Assembly (NCBI RefSeq): GCF_021018805.1
Contig: NC_086253.1
Coordinates: 34,287,583-34,351,582 of the forward strand
Length of the DNA: 64,000 bases
Direction: 5' to 3'
From: Prinia subflava
Taxonomy: Eukaryota; Chordata; Aves; Passeriformes; Cisticolidae
Shown: piece after piece, positions 49,688 to 61,387 of the stretch
Numbering within the stretch: the first letter of the stretch is position 1
How the letters are laid out: every line of letters begins with the position of its first letter
Program-made: the position numbers and the translations under genes
The notes under the pieces: generated by a model
Database searches by the model: none
What the model saw: only the letters and a program-made list of their open reading frames with translations
Told to the model about the DNA's origin: nothing

Positions 49688-52600
49688 CTATAAAGAACGA
49701 CTAATAAGATTTTCATGGCATGACAATTGCTTTAATGCCCAAGAACTTTGTTTTGTTCAAAGTTATCCCCTTGCCCCTGACTGACTTTTACAAATAGCAA
49801 CAAATCAAAGCACAGATACAAACAAGAAAATCCCCAAACATCATGAAGAATCCCCACAGAAATGAGTATTCTATATTCATACTGCCACAACATTCACTTA
49901 CTACTCCTAATGCAGTAGTGCAAAAAATATTTACAAATGCCACCATAAGATGCAGTAAAGAACTGTTTAACTTAATGATGTCCACATTAGCAATCCCTAC
50001 TACTGTATTTAACTATCCCATCTATTCAGATGGCATCAGCTGTCATGTGTTCCTCTATACTCCCCAGGTTCCTGCTTCCCTCTCTGCACAAGCTGTGTCC
50101 TCTTGTCACAACCTCTAATTGTCTCTTCTTTAGCACAATCCAACATCAGCAGACAGCAAGGGCTGGAGGTTGTTTGCCCTGCTGGATCACTTCCTTTCTG
50201 TAATCCCTGTTCTAACTCTCTTTCAAAGCATCCCTTTCATTCCATCAGATTTTTAGCCTTACCTTAAAGGTCATAAAAAACTTTTTGTCCTGTAATCACC
50301 CTATTCCACTCTTACCTCACAGGTTTTGTCTCCAGTTTCAACAGAACTAAGACTTTCATTAGGGCAAACAAAAGAATAATGCATTTTTAAAATAAGTTCT
50401 TTGGCTAACTATGTGAGACACTAAGTTTCCCACAGTAATTAGCAATTGTGTTCAAAGGACCACATTGCTCTCACATGGCAGAGTGTCCACGCATCCCCTC
50501 TGCCATGACCCTACCTGACTACCAACCAAGATCCTCTCTCGTAACTACTTAAAGAACAATTAATGCTCAGTAATTCAAAGCCTCCTTCAGGAAGCTGGGG
50601 AAGTAGGACAAAGAACTTCCTCCTGCTGCCCTCCTCTTTCTGTGGTGTGTGTTACCTGTAGGTAACACCTGCACTCACATGTCAGAGAACCAAGCCTCAA
50701 CTTCAAAATATGCTTCACTGCCAAATGATTCCAGTTTTGCAAAATAAGCTCAAGCTCCTACAGGAAATAATAATAATGAGCAGCTTCATATTATGCTTTT
50801 GGAGGAGCTGCTTCTTTAAATCCTTTAAACTACCACTTCATATAATACTCAGAATTTCTCAGTACATGCATTGATTAAAAATCCTTCTAATTAAAGTAAC
50901 AATTTACTTCAGCAACAGATCTGAAGGTGACCTTCAAAGAATGGGCTATTTCTATTGTTAACAACATAAATGAAAATTTGGTCTCCAAACACAAGGACAA
51001 TTAACTGTAGCTGAATAATGAAAATATTTCCCAATTATCAACTAAATCCTTTTAGATCCAATAGGAGTTTGCAGAGCAGTTCCACAGCTCAGTCACACCA
51101 AAACAAAACAATATGCAATAGTATTTCTTATCAAGTACATTTAGCAAGCAGAGGTGCAAGACAAAGCCAGGAATAGTGGAGTCTTCCACTCGTTTACAGG
51201 ACACAGAAGGCACAAGCAGAAGAAGGAACTCTTCCCTACAGTGACAGTCAAGATGCCTCAGACAAGTCCATCTGGAATACATGGGTGGATGAGCAGATAC
51301 TTTAATTTCAACTGTTTCAAATATTTCTAATACCTTTTTAATATGAAACACAAAGTGAAGCATCCATTTTTTGCATGGCCTTATATTTAATATGAAACTA
51401 CTTGTGATTTTCTTAATCTATATTTAAGGCAAAAAACATCAGTTCCAGCATAGGCACTTCCAAGCATTAACTTTTTGCTGAATCGTCTGGATACTTGAGA
51501 TAGTTCTGTGGAAACAGAAAGAGAGCATGAGATGCATGAGAAGATAGAGTCTAGAAACCTTTTTGATGTCCACAATGCAGTAGAGGGGCTCATGTTGCTC
51601 CTAAAGTGAAGAAGTCTAGAATAGTAGGAAATCCACAGTGAAGTTCTTTAACTACTTTAGCTATGTTCAGAAGCATTTTGAAAACTTTTGGAAAAAAATT
51701 GATCCTAAGGGGTGGGTCCAGGACTGAAGAAATGCAGGCATTAGAAAAAGAAGGAAATGCCTTAAACCTGCACCTGAACTTTGCGGCATCAAAATCTTGT
51801 CTCTGTATTTGCACAACTCAAGAACATGCTTAAAAATGCAGTAGTGAGAGGCCTGTACTGAAAAATTCTGGCAGCACAGTTGAATTTACTAGAAGTCATG
51901 GCTTAAGCTAGCAAAATCTATTGTGCAGATGCAGCGATGCTGACAGGAGAGTGCACTTTAAAAACCACTGATGTAGATAAGCTCTGAGACTGGAGCCGCT
52001 CTGATTAATATCATAGGCTCTTAACGCACCCAGGTGAAAGGATGAGCACACCCAGCAGGGTGAATGAAGGGGTTCAGACTGCTCAGCTATCATCTCTGGA
52101 CATACTCATCTTCTGGGGAGGGCTCATTCAGCTGGGAACAATGAATGTGCTACTCCACACCTTCGATTCATGCCCAGACTGCCTGGTAGTGCTGCACAGA
52201 GCTGCTGGGTAGGTTCAGTGATACGATTTTTGTGTTGAAGTTAATTGAGGCGTCCAAGAAGCAGGCTTCAGAAAGAAAAAGATTTAACACAGGTTCTTTG
52301 CTGGTACTGGGAGAGTTTATCTTTCATACGGGGGAATGGGAGAGATAAAGGAAATCTTAATATTCCCTTTTGTCAATTGAGGTCTCCAAATAATTGAATA
52401 GAAGTATATGTAATCAAAGAATTCTTACATACACTCAGCAAGCAGTGCAAACAAAACCCAGAAAAAAGACCACAGCTGAAACTGAGAAAGACAGACTTGT
52501 ACAGAGAGTTTGAAATATACTGATGGAGACTAGAGCAAAGAAGGTAAAAGAGAGATTGGAAAGTTAAGAGACATTTTATAGCTCTTTGGAATGATTAGAC

Positions 52601-54134
52601 AGATACACATCAGATCTTAACCATTTGCAGCTCTTATGTAATCTTAAAAAGCTTAATTGAACATTACAAAGCTAGTGACATGTTTATGTGCACATATATG
52701 TACATATAAAAATAGATGGTTTATATATATGAATAAAAAACACCAATGAAAGACATGCTATGGGGAAAGTATTATTAGCAGTACTCTTCTTCTAAAGCTA
52801 AAGTAACAAAACCCACTATGTAGCTAACCTAAGTCAAGACAGCTTGGGAAATGCATGCAGCTGATCTGACGCTCCTTTGCTTTCAGCAACTGTATATTCC
52901 AAAGCATCCAGATGCTGATAAATTGTCTCTTCATGAACTAATGGTAAAAGTGACCAAACCAAAACCACCAGAGAGTATTGGAGGGACAAGGCAGGAATGT
53001 TCTTATACCTATGTAATTTAAGTTTTTCAGTAGTCTCTCTTCTGTCTCCTCTGAAGCATAACAGATGCTCCTCATCAAAAAAATCATGCATAGAAGATTT
53101 TAAATTTAGGTTACAAATCCTTTAGTAAAATGTGCAAAATATCACTGAAGAGAAAAATTGTATGCTGGTTTTGGACTTTGAAGCTAGAAAAACATGAAAT
53201 TAGTTGCCTCCAAATTCCCTTTATCTAATTAGTCAACTAAAATAAAATTTATTATGGGAACAAAACCAGCAGCACTTAAAATAGTAAGATGTTGATAATT
53301 ATATAGTGCTCTGCATTCCCTTACCTGTTATTCCCTCAGGGCTATGTTCCTTTGTACCCAAGGGAGAAATTTGAAGCTTTTGGCAAAGGTACCAGATTTA
53401 TCAGGGGCTGCTGCCTGAGAAATACTGTCTATCAGCAAGTCAAAAACATTGCTGTGACTCTGCATCTTCCATCTCGTATTTAAAGCATTTATTTACCTTC
53501 CACAAAAACACGGCGTGAATGGCAAAACCACCACAGACTGGTATATGACTCTGATTTAAGAGCACTCACTGTCCTGCAGGATTGTTAAATTAGAGATCGT
53601 GCCACAATGATTCAGTAACAGCTACAAGATAAGAAACTAATGAGGCAGTATCTCACCTCACCAGGTATCAGTCCTGAACGCTTGCACAGACCTGTTCAGT
53701 CTGTGCCATGCTTGAGACAGGACACAATACAGTTTCATTAGAAAGAGGTCTGTCAGTCTCAATTTCTGAATTCAATTGGATTTCTGAATGCCTTATCCAT
53801 AAATCATGAAGCAGGTTGGCTTCGTTAAATGAGACAGAGTTCAGAGTCACAAAGTACCATTTGCCAGAATCCTGGTGATAAAATTCTGGAATCTGGGTCT
53901 TCATGAACCACAGGAAAAAAAAAAGAAAAAGACTTGGGAGTCTTTTGAGGAGTCTGTGTTCTGCCTAGGGAATGAAAATGAGACGAATTGGATTTGGCAG
54001 ATGCTTAGAAGAAATTCAGTTTAAACTTATTTAAAATAAAAGAAACAAACAAGAGAAGCTGTTCTTTTTAAAAAGCAAAATGATGAACAACAGCAAATGT
54101 AACAGCCATCCCTTCCCTTCTCTACCCCTTGCAG

Positions 54135-54290
54135 ATGCTCTCATTCGAACACTCATCCAAGATGAGCAACCCTGGATCCAGCACTCTGCAGCGTAATGGG
54201 CCTGAGCACCCCAGGGATAATTCCACCCCTCTCCTGCTGAAGCTGGGCAGCACACAGGATGGTTCTGAGACTGGGGCAGCAACAAGGAAG
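54135..54290 (+). other. Candidate unrecognised exon (156 nt), plus strand
   Basis: A strong pyrimidine tract, cccttcccttctctacccct followed by tgcag, precedes an open stretch translating to MLSFEHSSKMSNPGSSTLQR and onward through RNGPEHPRDNSTPLLLKLGS. It ends near AAG|GTTCTT, a weak donor. The direction is opposite to TENM3, so it would belong to an antisense or independent transcript. No family is recognised and chance is the simpler explanation. Confidence 0.15.
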
Positions 54291-57200
54291 GTTCTTATAA
54301 GATTTGGAGAAAACAGGCAGTACTGCACTAGCTTATTGCTTGTACCTTCTTTACTTTAGCATTAAAAAAAAAAAAAGACCCTTTTAGCCAGATTTTATTA
54401 AGTTTCTGACCTGCAGCTATGACTTCAGTCAGTCTGCTTTGAGTGCATTTCGTAGTGTTGACCGACACAGTTCTTCCAGACAGAAAATACAAGACAGATG
54501 CTCATGATTTCAGAAAGCTTTAATCTAATTTTATTTCTATATATGAAGTAGCATAATAAATAGGATTCTTGTCAATGCCTGTGAAAGGCCAGAGGTTTTG
54601 CACTGACTGGACAGAGCAAGGTCTCAAGAGCTGTCTGGGCTTGTCTTCACCTGTCTGGTTTTAACAGTTGCCAGGTGGTTGAGCAATAATTGCCTGGCCT
54701 GACCCCAAAACACAGAGGGAACGTCTGACACCCCGGAGTGGTCACTGGGTAACAGGAAGAACTCTTCATGTCTCCTGAGGCTGGGGAAGGCTTTGAAGCA
54801 AACCTTAAAACTCAGGCTGGGCCCTGATGCAAATAAAGCAGGCTACAATAAAGCATGTAAAAACAGCCCTAAGTGAGCCAACATCAAGTAAGATGCCAGA
54901 CCCACTGTGAACACTGTGCTGTCTGCAGTGGAAGACACAGAATGCTGGTGACTTCATGGAAACACCTCCCCACCTGCCATTTTATTTACACCCTCACAAC
55001 CCAGAGGAACAATTAACACCAAAACCAGCAAAAATGTTTAACACTCTTAAGTGTATTACTACAGATATTTATATGTTTTTATACATTCTATGGAGTGCAA
55101 CAATGTTAAAATATTAACTGGACCACTAGGAAAGTCTCAGTTCATTATCTGTGTCATGTGCCTTTTAAGTTAAGAAGATTCAGAGTGTATCTACAAAGCT
55201 CACTTTCCTATCCATCCACCAGGGGCAGTTTTTAAAAGCAAAGAGAGAACTGTGAAAGCTTGGTTTCCTGAGAGGTGTAGATATTAACTTTCCAGCCCCT
55301 TTGTGCTGCTTTTCCCCTACTTTTTCCATATCCAAACCCATTGTCTTTAGTAACTCGCAGTAGAGAGTAACAGTGATAATGGATGCAGCCACACATGGTC
55401 TCATTTGGGCAAATAGCATCTGACTGATGAGTGATGTGTTATAGGACACTAACGACATGCTAAACCATGGCAGAATTATTACACACTGCATGCAAGTTCC
55501 TACTTTCCAGTTTTACAATAATAAGCATCAATAGATTACAGAATTTTGAAGGAAGAAGACACTTCAGAGAATCCAGTACTAAATTTGACCTGCTGAAACA
55601 AAAGAATTTTAAAGACTGTACCATTAGAAGCTAACAATTTTGAGGAAACTCTAAACAGTCTGTATTTTAGGTAGGCAAAACTATTCATGACATCGAGAAA
55701 AGCCTTACCTTCCACCGTGTATTAGTCATAATCAAGACAATCTTACTATCTTTGTTTCAAGTTTGTTTTGTTACAATGGATATTAATGTATTTGTTTAGA
55801 TAAATAGGTAGTTTATATATCTAGTAATTACATTATGTGTTAAAAGGTCAGCCTTATTACTAACACTAATCACCTCATTGGGATTATTCACTGAAACAGC
55901 AAACCCTTTTCACAGACGTTCTTTGTTCCATTACTGCATAAGACCTGTGATTAATATTAACTTTTATTTCAACACTGATCCTTACAAAATTCAGAAGAAA
56001 ATATTCTCTTTCTCAATTCTTTGGAAGAAAATGCTATTTCTCCCACAGATCTTAAATACCCAAATTCCCAGAGACAATTTTGTGAAATGAATCCTTTGAT
56101 GAGCTTCAGAATAAGGCATTTTAACAAAATACTCAACCTCTGTCTCAATAGTCTGCTGCTGCCACCATTGCATTGTTTATAAGCTTCCAGTACTGTGAAT
56201 AATTCAGAAACTCATCTGTTCCATTCAGTGTAAAGACAATGTTGAGAGAAAAAGGTCACTTTTTTTTCCTCTTCCAGCCACTAACTTATGTATCCCAGCA
56301 CTGGTCTGATGGCATGATACACCTCGTGTTTGACATACATCTCCTGACAGCTTCTTAGCAGCAGTTAGTCTGTTTAGCTTAGACTCCAGAAATAATAGGA
56401 GCACAAAGGACTGACAAGTCTCAGCAGTTATACACAGAGCACCAGCACTCACATTTGCAGTAGCTATTCCAGATACTCGATGTACAGCGGGCTTAATGCT
56501 TGATTATAAAATAGACAGATGCCAGCATATGTATCAAACCGGGCAATCTGGTACTGATGCACAGAAGCAGTGGTGCTTAATAAACATTTCTTAGGCAAAA
56601 ATATGAGCAATATAATCACCTGTTTCCCAGAGACTAGCACTTGAAAACACACTGCTCCAAGCCTTTTTTGAAAAGGCTTTAAATTCAGTTCTGCTTTCTC
56701 TCTCATCTTGTGATTAACAAGATTAACAATATATACACATACAATATGCAGTTTTATTTGAAAATTATATCTGTCAGAGCAAGACAGACTCATGCAACAT
56801 AGCATTTAAGGGATTAATTACTCTTTACTTCTTCAAAACTTCTTCTCTTTCACTTAAATAACTTTTTATTTTACCAAGCAAGCTTATTTTAAGTACATCC
56901 ACAAAGGATTTGTGAATATTTCACCAATTATAGTGAATATTTCATCTTTCAAAAAAAGAAAACTCTGACATTGTATTGAATGCAGCCACATGCACTGACC
57001 CACAAGTTTGTGTTTAACCATGCTAGGAAAAAAGCTAGAGTGTCCTTTGACCCTAAGCATTTTTACCCCTCTCTTTCATTCTTTTCTTCCTCTGGCTGAA
57101 ATAAACTCAATTGTCAAGGAATACGACCACCTAAGGGCAAAGGAAAGATTATGACACTCTCCTTAAATAAAAATAATACCTGTAAGAACCCCAAATGCCC

Positions 57201-58237
57201 TCTGCAGGGAACAAACTAACCCATGCCCCAAATCCTCAGTATTCAAATAGGGTCTAGCAGGTCATGGTTTGCTACCTGACATCTTTCGCCCATTTCCTTC
57301 TTCCTCACCAAATAACTTTAGATACATCACAATGTCAGATTTGGTCTCCCGGTTTTGCTGAAGGACTTTTCGATGTCTTCATTACTGAGATCAATGAACT
57401 CCTCTCTCAGGCTTCAGCAGAAGAAGAGCAGCACTCTATCCTGAGGAGGGTAACCTTTGTCACAAGTGTGCTTCTCCAAGAACCACCTTCCTAAATATGG
57501 CTAAAAATTATAAATTTCACAAAAATTAAAACAAACAACCCACCCACCCTGTGTTTGCACTTACTTATAAATTTTGTTTTATTACTTTCTTGAGGGAAAA
57601 TACCATAAATAGATATTTGTCATTCTGACAGCAGAACAAAGCCTCTGCTTCTAATTTAAAAGCTCCCTATATATCTCGAGTCTATACAGACTATCACAAG
57701 CATGCCAAAGGGTCAGAAGTGGTTAAAAACTTCCCACCTTTCAAATGCTGCATATCTGCTATCTCCCGTTGGAAACATCCTGTGCAAAACTGAGTAATCC
57801 AGACAGTCATAAAGCAGTTCTTGATCATTTTGTATGGTCATCTCAGCATCTCTCAAAAAAATTACATTACTACCACGTGAAGTTTTGGATTACGTCAGGT
57901 ACTAACAGATTCTCATAAACACACAAGCGCCTTTGCACAACTTCAGGAAAACAAGATATTCTTTTTTGTCTGCTAAAGAAGCGATTCAAATACCTGTTTT
58001 GTTCTTTTGGTAGAATTTACATACCCACTTATTCTAAATGAAATAGCAATTTTAAGAAAAGGATTTTGTTTTTCCCCTTCAGACAGGCATCCTGTCTGAA
58101 CACCCCCCACACACACACAGAATACTGGGGACTGTTAAGCTGCTCTCCTACCAAGTACCAGAGCAGCTACTGCGCTTGCAAAGGGCAATCAGATGAGCTG
58201 CTGCTCACCAAAGGCAGCTGCAGGCTCTCCTTAGCCA

Positions 58238-58520
58238 CACAATCCACAGAATCACATTAAGGTTGGAGAAAACCTCCAAGATCATTGAGTCCAACAGTTA
58301 AACTACTGTTAAGTCCACAATAAAAATGTGTCCCCAAGTGCCACATCTGCATTCTTTTAATACCTCCAGGGATGAAGACTCAACCACTTCCCCGAGCAGC
58401 TTCTTCCAGTTCTTGACAACCCTTTTGGTGAAAAAAATTGTCTAAATAATCAATCTAAACACTCCCTGCCCCCAGCACAGCTTAAAACTCGGGGCTGTTG
58501 CTTCTCATCTTCAACAAATA
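58238..58520 (-). mobile_element. CR1 LINE 3'-end fragment
   Basis: On the plus strand the fragment starts cacagaatcacattaaggtt, then ggagaaaacctccaagatca and ttgagtccaac. This is the reverse complement of the CR1 3' end. It continues through tacctccagggatgaagact, caaccacttcccc and ttcttgacaaccc, the usual CR1 3' UTR order. Only the 3' UTR portion remains. It is in the same orientation as TENM3. The far boundary is blurred by decay. Confidence 0.9.
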
Positions 58521-61361
58521 ATTCAGCCTTAGAAGCCAGCCTGACTCTTCAGGACAAAATACTTCCCCAAAGGCCACAACAGGTAAGATGACCAGCATAC
58601 AGAAGATACATCTAGAAACTCATACACAAGTTCAGCAAATTAGTGAAGCTATTTAACTTTTATGAACAAGAGACCAAAAAGGCACGATACAGAGCTCAAT
58701 ATAGAGTATATTCAACTCATCATTAGGCAGAGCAACTCCTATTTATGCCAAGACTTTTAACTATGAAGTTGAAATAACTCTGTCATTCTAGTGTTTTGCC
58801 TCAATGCAATAACAACCAATAACATCACTGTGCTCTGTAAAATTGCTGGTGATTTTCCATGTTGGAAAGGAAGTCAAAAGTTTGGGTTTCTTACACTTCT
58901 GCTGGTGAAGAGTGAAAGAAACCTGTGCAGCAGAGCAAAAGAGACAATTAATTCAAGGCAATTAATTCAAATTAATTTACACCATTAGGTTTACCTGTCC
59001 AATTCAGAACCCTGTCCTCTGGGCTGTGTGATGAACACAGATAACCAGCTTAGGAACATGGATTTTTTTTGCTGGAATTGTTTATCAGCAGTAATCTTCA
59101 AGGCATACCATATTGAAAAGCAAGGCAAACAAAAATGGAGAGCTAAGAATTTATTTTCAGCTGTAAACAAGAAATACCAACTGGTATAAGGACTGCCATG
59201 TGCACTACATTTATTGTGTTACATGCCTCACAACAAGTAACAATGCAAATTATACTAAAAAAAAAAAAATGATTTTTAAATTGTTGTTAAAACACAGCCA
59301 GAGCATACAACAGAAATAGTCACATAAGACACTATCAATTTTTATATATTTTTTAGTTTTTTGTTTTTATATTATTGTCTGATTGTGAGAAACATCTAGG
59401 AAATATATATACAACTATCTGTAACAAAACAAACCAATTAAACCATCTCAGTTTAAGGTTCATTGCTAAGTATGGAAGTAACATGAAAACACAGGTGAAT
59501 GATGGAAAATACCTATATGAAAGATTTGCATTGTTACTTACTTTAAAGTTTGTAAGTTCTGTGCATGCATTATCAACATAAAGTCTTAAAAATATATTTG
59601 TATTTGTTATTTATGAGATTCCCATTGGCTCCCCCTAATATGTTCATACTGTGAATTGTGTGCTAGAAACCAGAAGAATTTCCACAAATTAATTGCTTGC
59701 CTCTTTCTACTAAGATCACTACACATTACTGGTAGCAGTAAAAACACTATTCATTAATTTTTATTGGAGGGTGGAGGAGGGAGGAAGAGGGCACTGTGGT
59801 CCAGACTCAGAGGAAAATAAGCATTAAATAAAAAATGATAACAAATGCATTTTTTGGAGTATGTACACAGCCATATGCTAACCTGATAACACTTATATAT
59901 ATACTTAATCTTACTATTTGAAGTGTCTAATGTCTGGAACAAAATTAGACATACATTTTTCAAGGTCACACACGTGTTAGTCAGCCTATCACTGTGAAAA
60001 AATTTGTTTTTCTTGTTGAATGATTTACATTCCAGTATTCCAATCTGAAGTAAGCTTTGACAACTCACCTTAGAGTGATTAGTCAGAATCTCAGAGTTTG
60101 TGATGAGTATTTTAAAAAAATCACTGTGTGCAACATACTGTGTGGAAACTATCTATAATTACCAAAGCTGCTTCTTTCATAATTGCCTCCCATAATAATT
60201 TACAATCCACATGCAATTATGCATTCTGTACAAAAAAAAAAGTCTTGAACAGGATTGTAGGAAAATGTTCAATCCCCTCTAATATTTTCATATGTAGCTG
60301 CTCAGGTAAGTTACTTCTCAAGGGTTGTCCAAACATACTTCTTCACTACAACAAAGCCTGCCTACTAGACAACACAGATTAGGATTTAAGGCAATATTTT
60401 TTATTTTTAAAAGTTCTATTACAAACTGCATAAAGAACACATAATAGCAAGCTTACTTAGTGTAAAAAATACTTGTCAGTGAAGCTCCAATAATGCTTTG
60501 AAACTCATGTTTCAAACAAAGAGAGCAATCACAAATCACACCCTTCACTAAAAGATGCAACGTGTAAAATATGACTTGAAGGGCTCTCTTGGGAAATGTA
60601 AACTATTTAAATATATAAAAATTTACCTTTATGTGCCAAAGGAAGCCTTTCTCTTTCAGTCTTGGAATCTTTACCTATTTATATAGCATCTTCACTGATT
60701 TTTCTCCCAGCAGGAACCAGCAGCAGCAGCTGGAGGAAGCAGAGTTTCCCTCCCTTTCTCCATAGCAAGGCCAAGGAAAGCATAGGTCAAGGTTAGCTAC
60801 AAGCCAGAAGCCCCAAAGCCAAGCTCATAGAAAGGAGCTGCCAGCCCTGTCTCTTCCTACAGCTCTTCCCACTCCGTGTACTCTCCAGGTTTCACTGCTA
60901 ACTACTGAATTTAACTCAGGGAAAGAGCACAAAGATTTTAGGCTTACATTACAGACACAGAACTCAATGGATTTGTTAAGAGGGTGGCTTTTGTTTAAGG
61001 GTTGCTGAGTTCAATATCCCTCACTACTTGCTATAAAAAGCTTGCTCAGGTTTAAAAAAAAAAAATGTATGCCTTCTCATTAGTGATCTCTAAACTTTCC
61101 CTTTCCCTTCAAGGCAAATGATCTGAATGATCCCATTTTGACCATATTCTGAGAAGATTAACACCATGGGTATAGCTTCTGTGTCTCATCTTGGGGGTAG
61201 GAAAGGTGACTTTTAAGGTTTTCCATCATATTCTTGAAAATAAAGTTGAATACCAGACTAATCACCTGGCCCTGAGTATTCTGGGTAACTGATAAAACTT
61301 TAAACTTTATTCTTTCATTCAGAATGTTTTGATCAGCAAAACAACAAATATTTCAAAATGT

Positions 61362-61387
61362 TTATCTTAGAAGATCTTCTAAGATAA
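61362..61387. repeat. Perfect 26-bp palindrome without spacer
   Basis: The arm TTATCTTAGAAGA is followed immediately by its exact reverse complement. The centre is the AGATCT hexamer. Outside these 26 bases the symmetry stops. Confidence 0.95.

Noticed and set aside
55540..55600. Possible further CR1 3'-end remnant (cagaattttgaaggaagaag)
   Set aside because: Only loosely similar to the CR1 terminus over about 40 nt; too weak to call.
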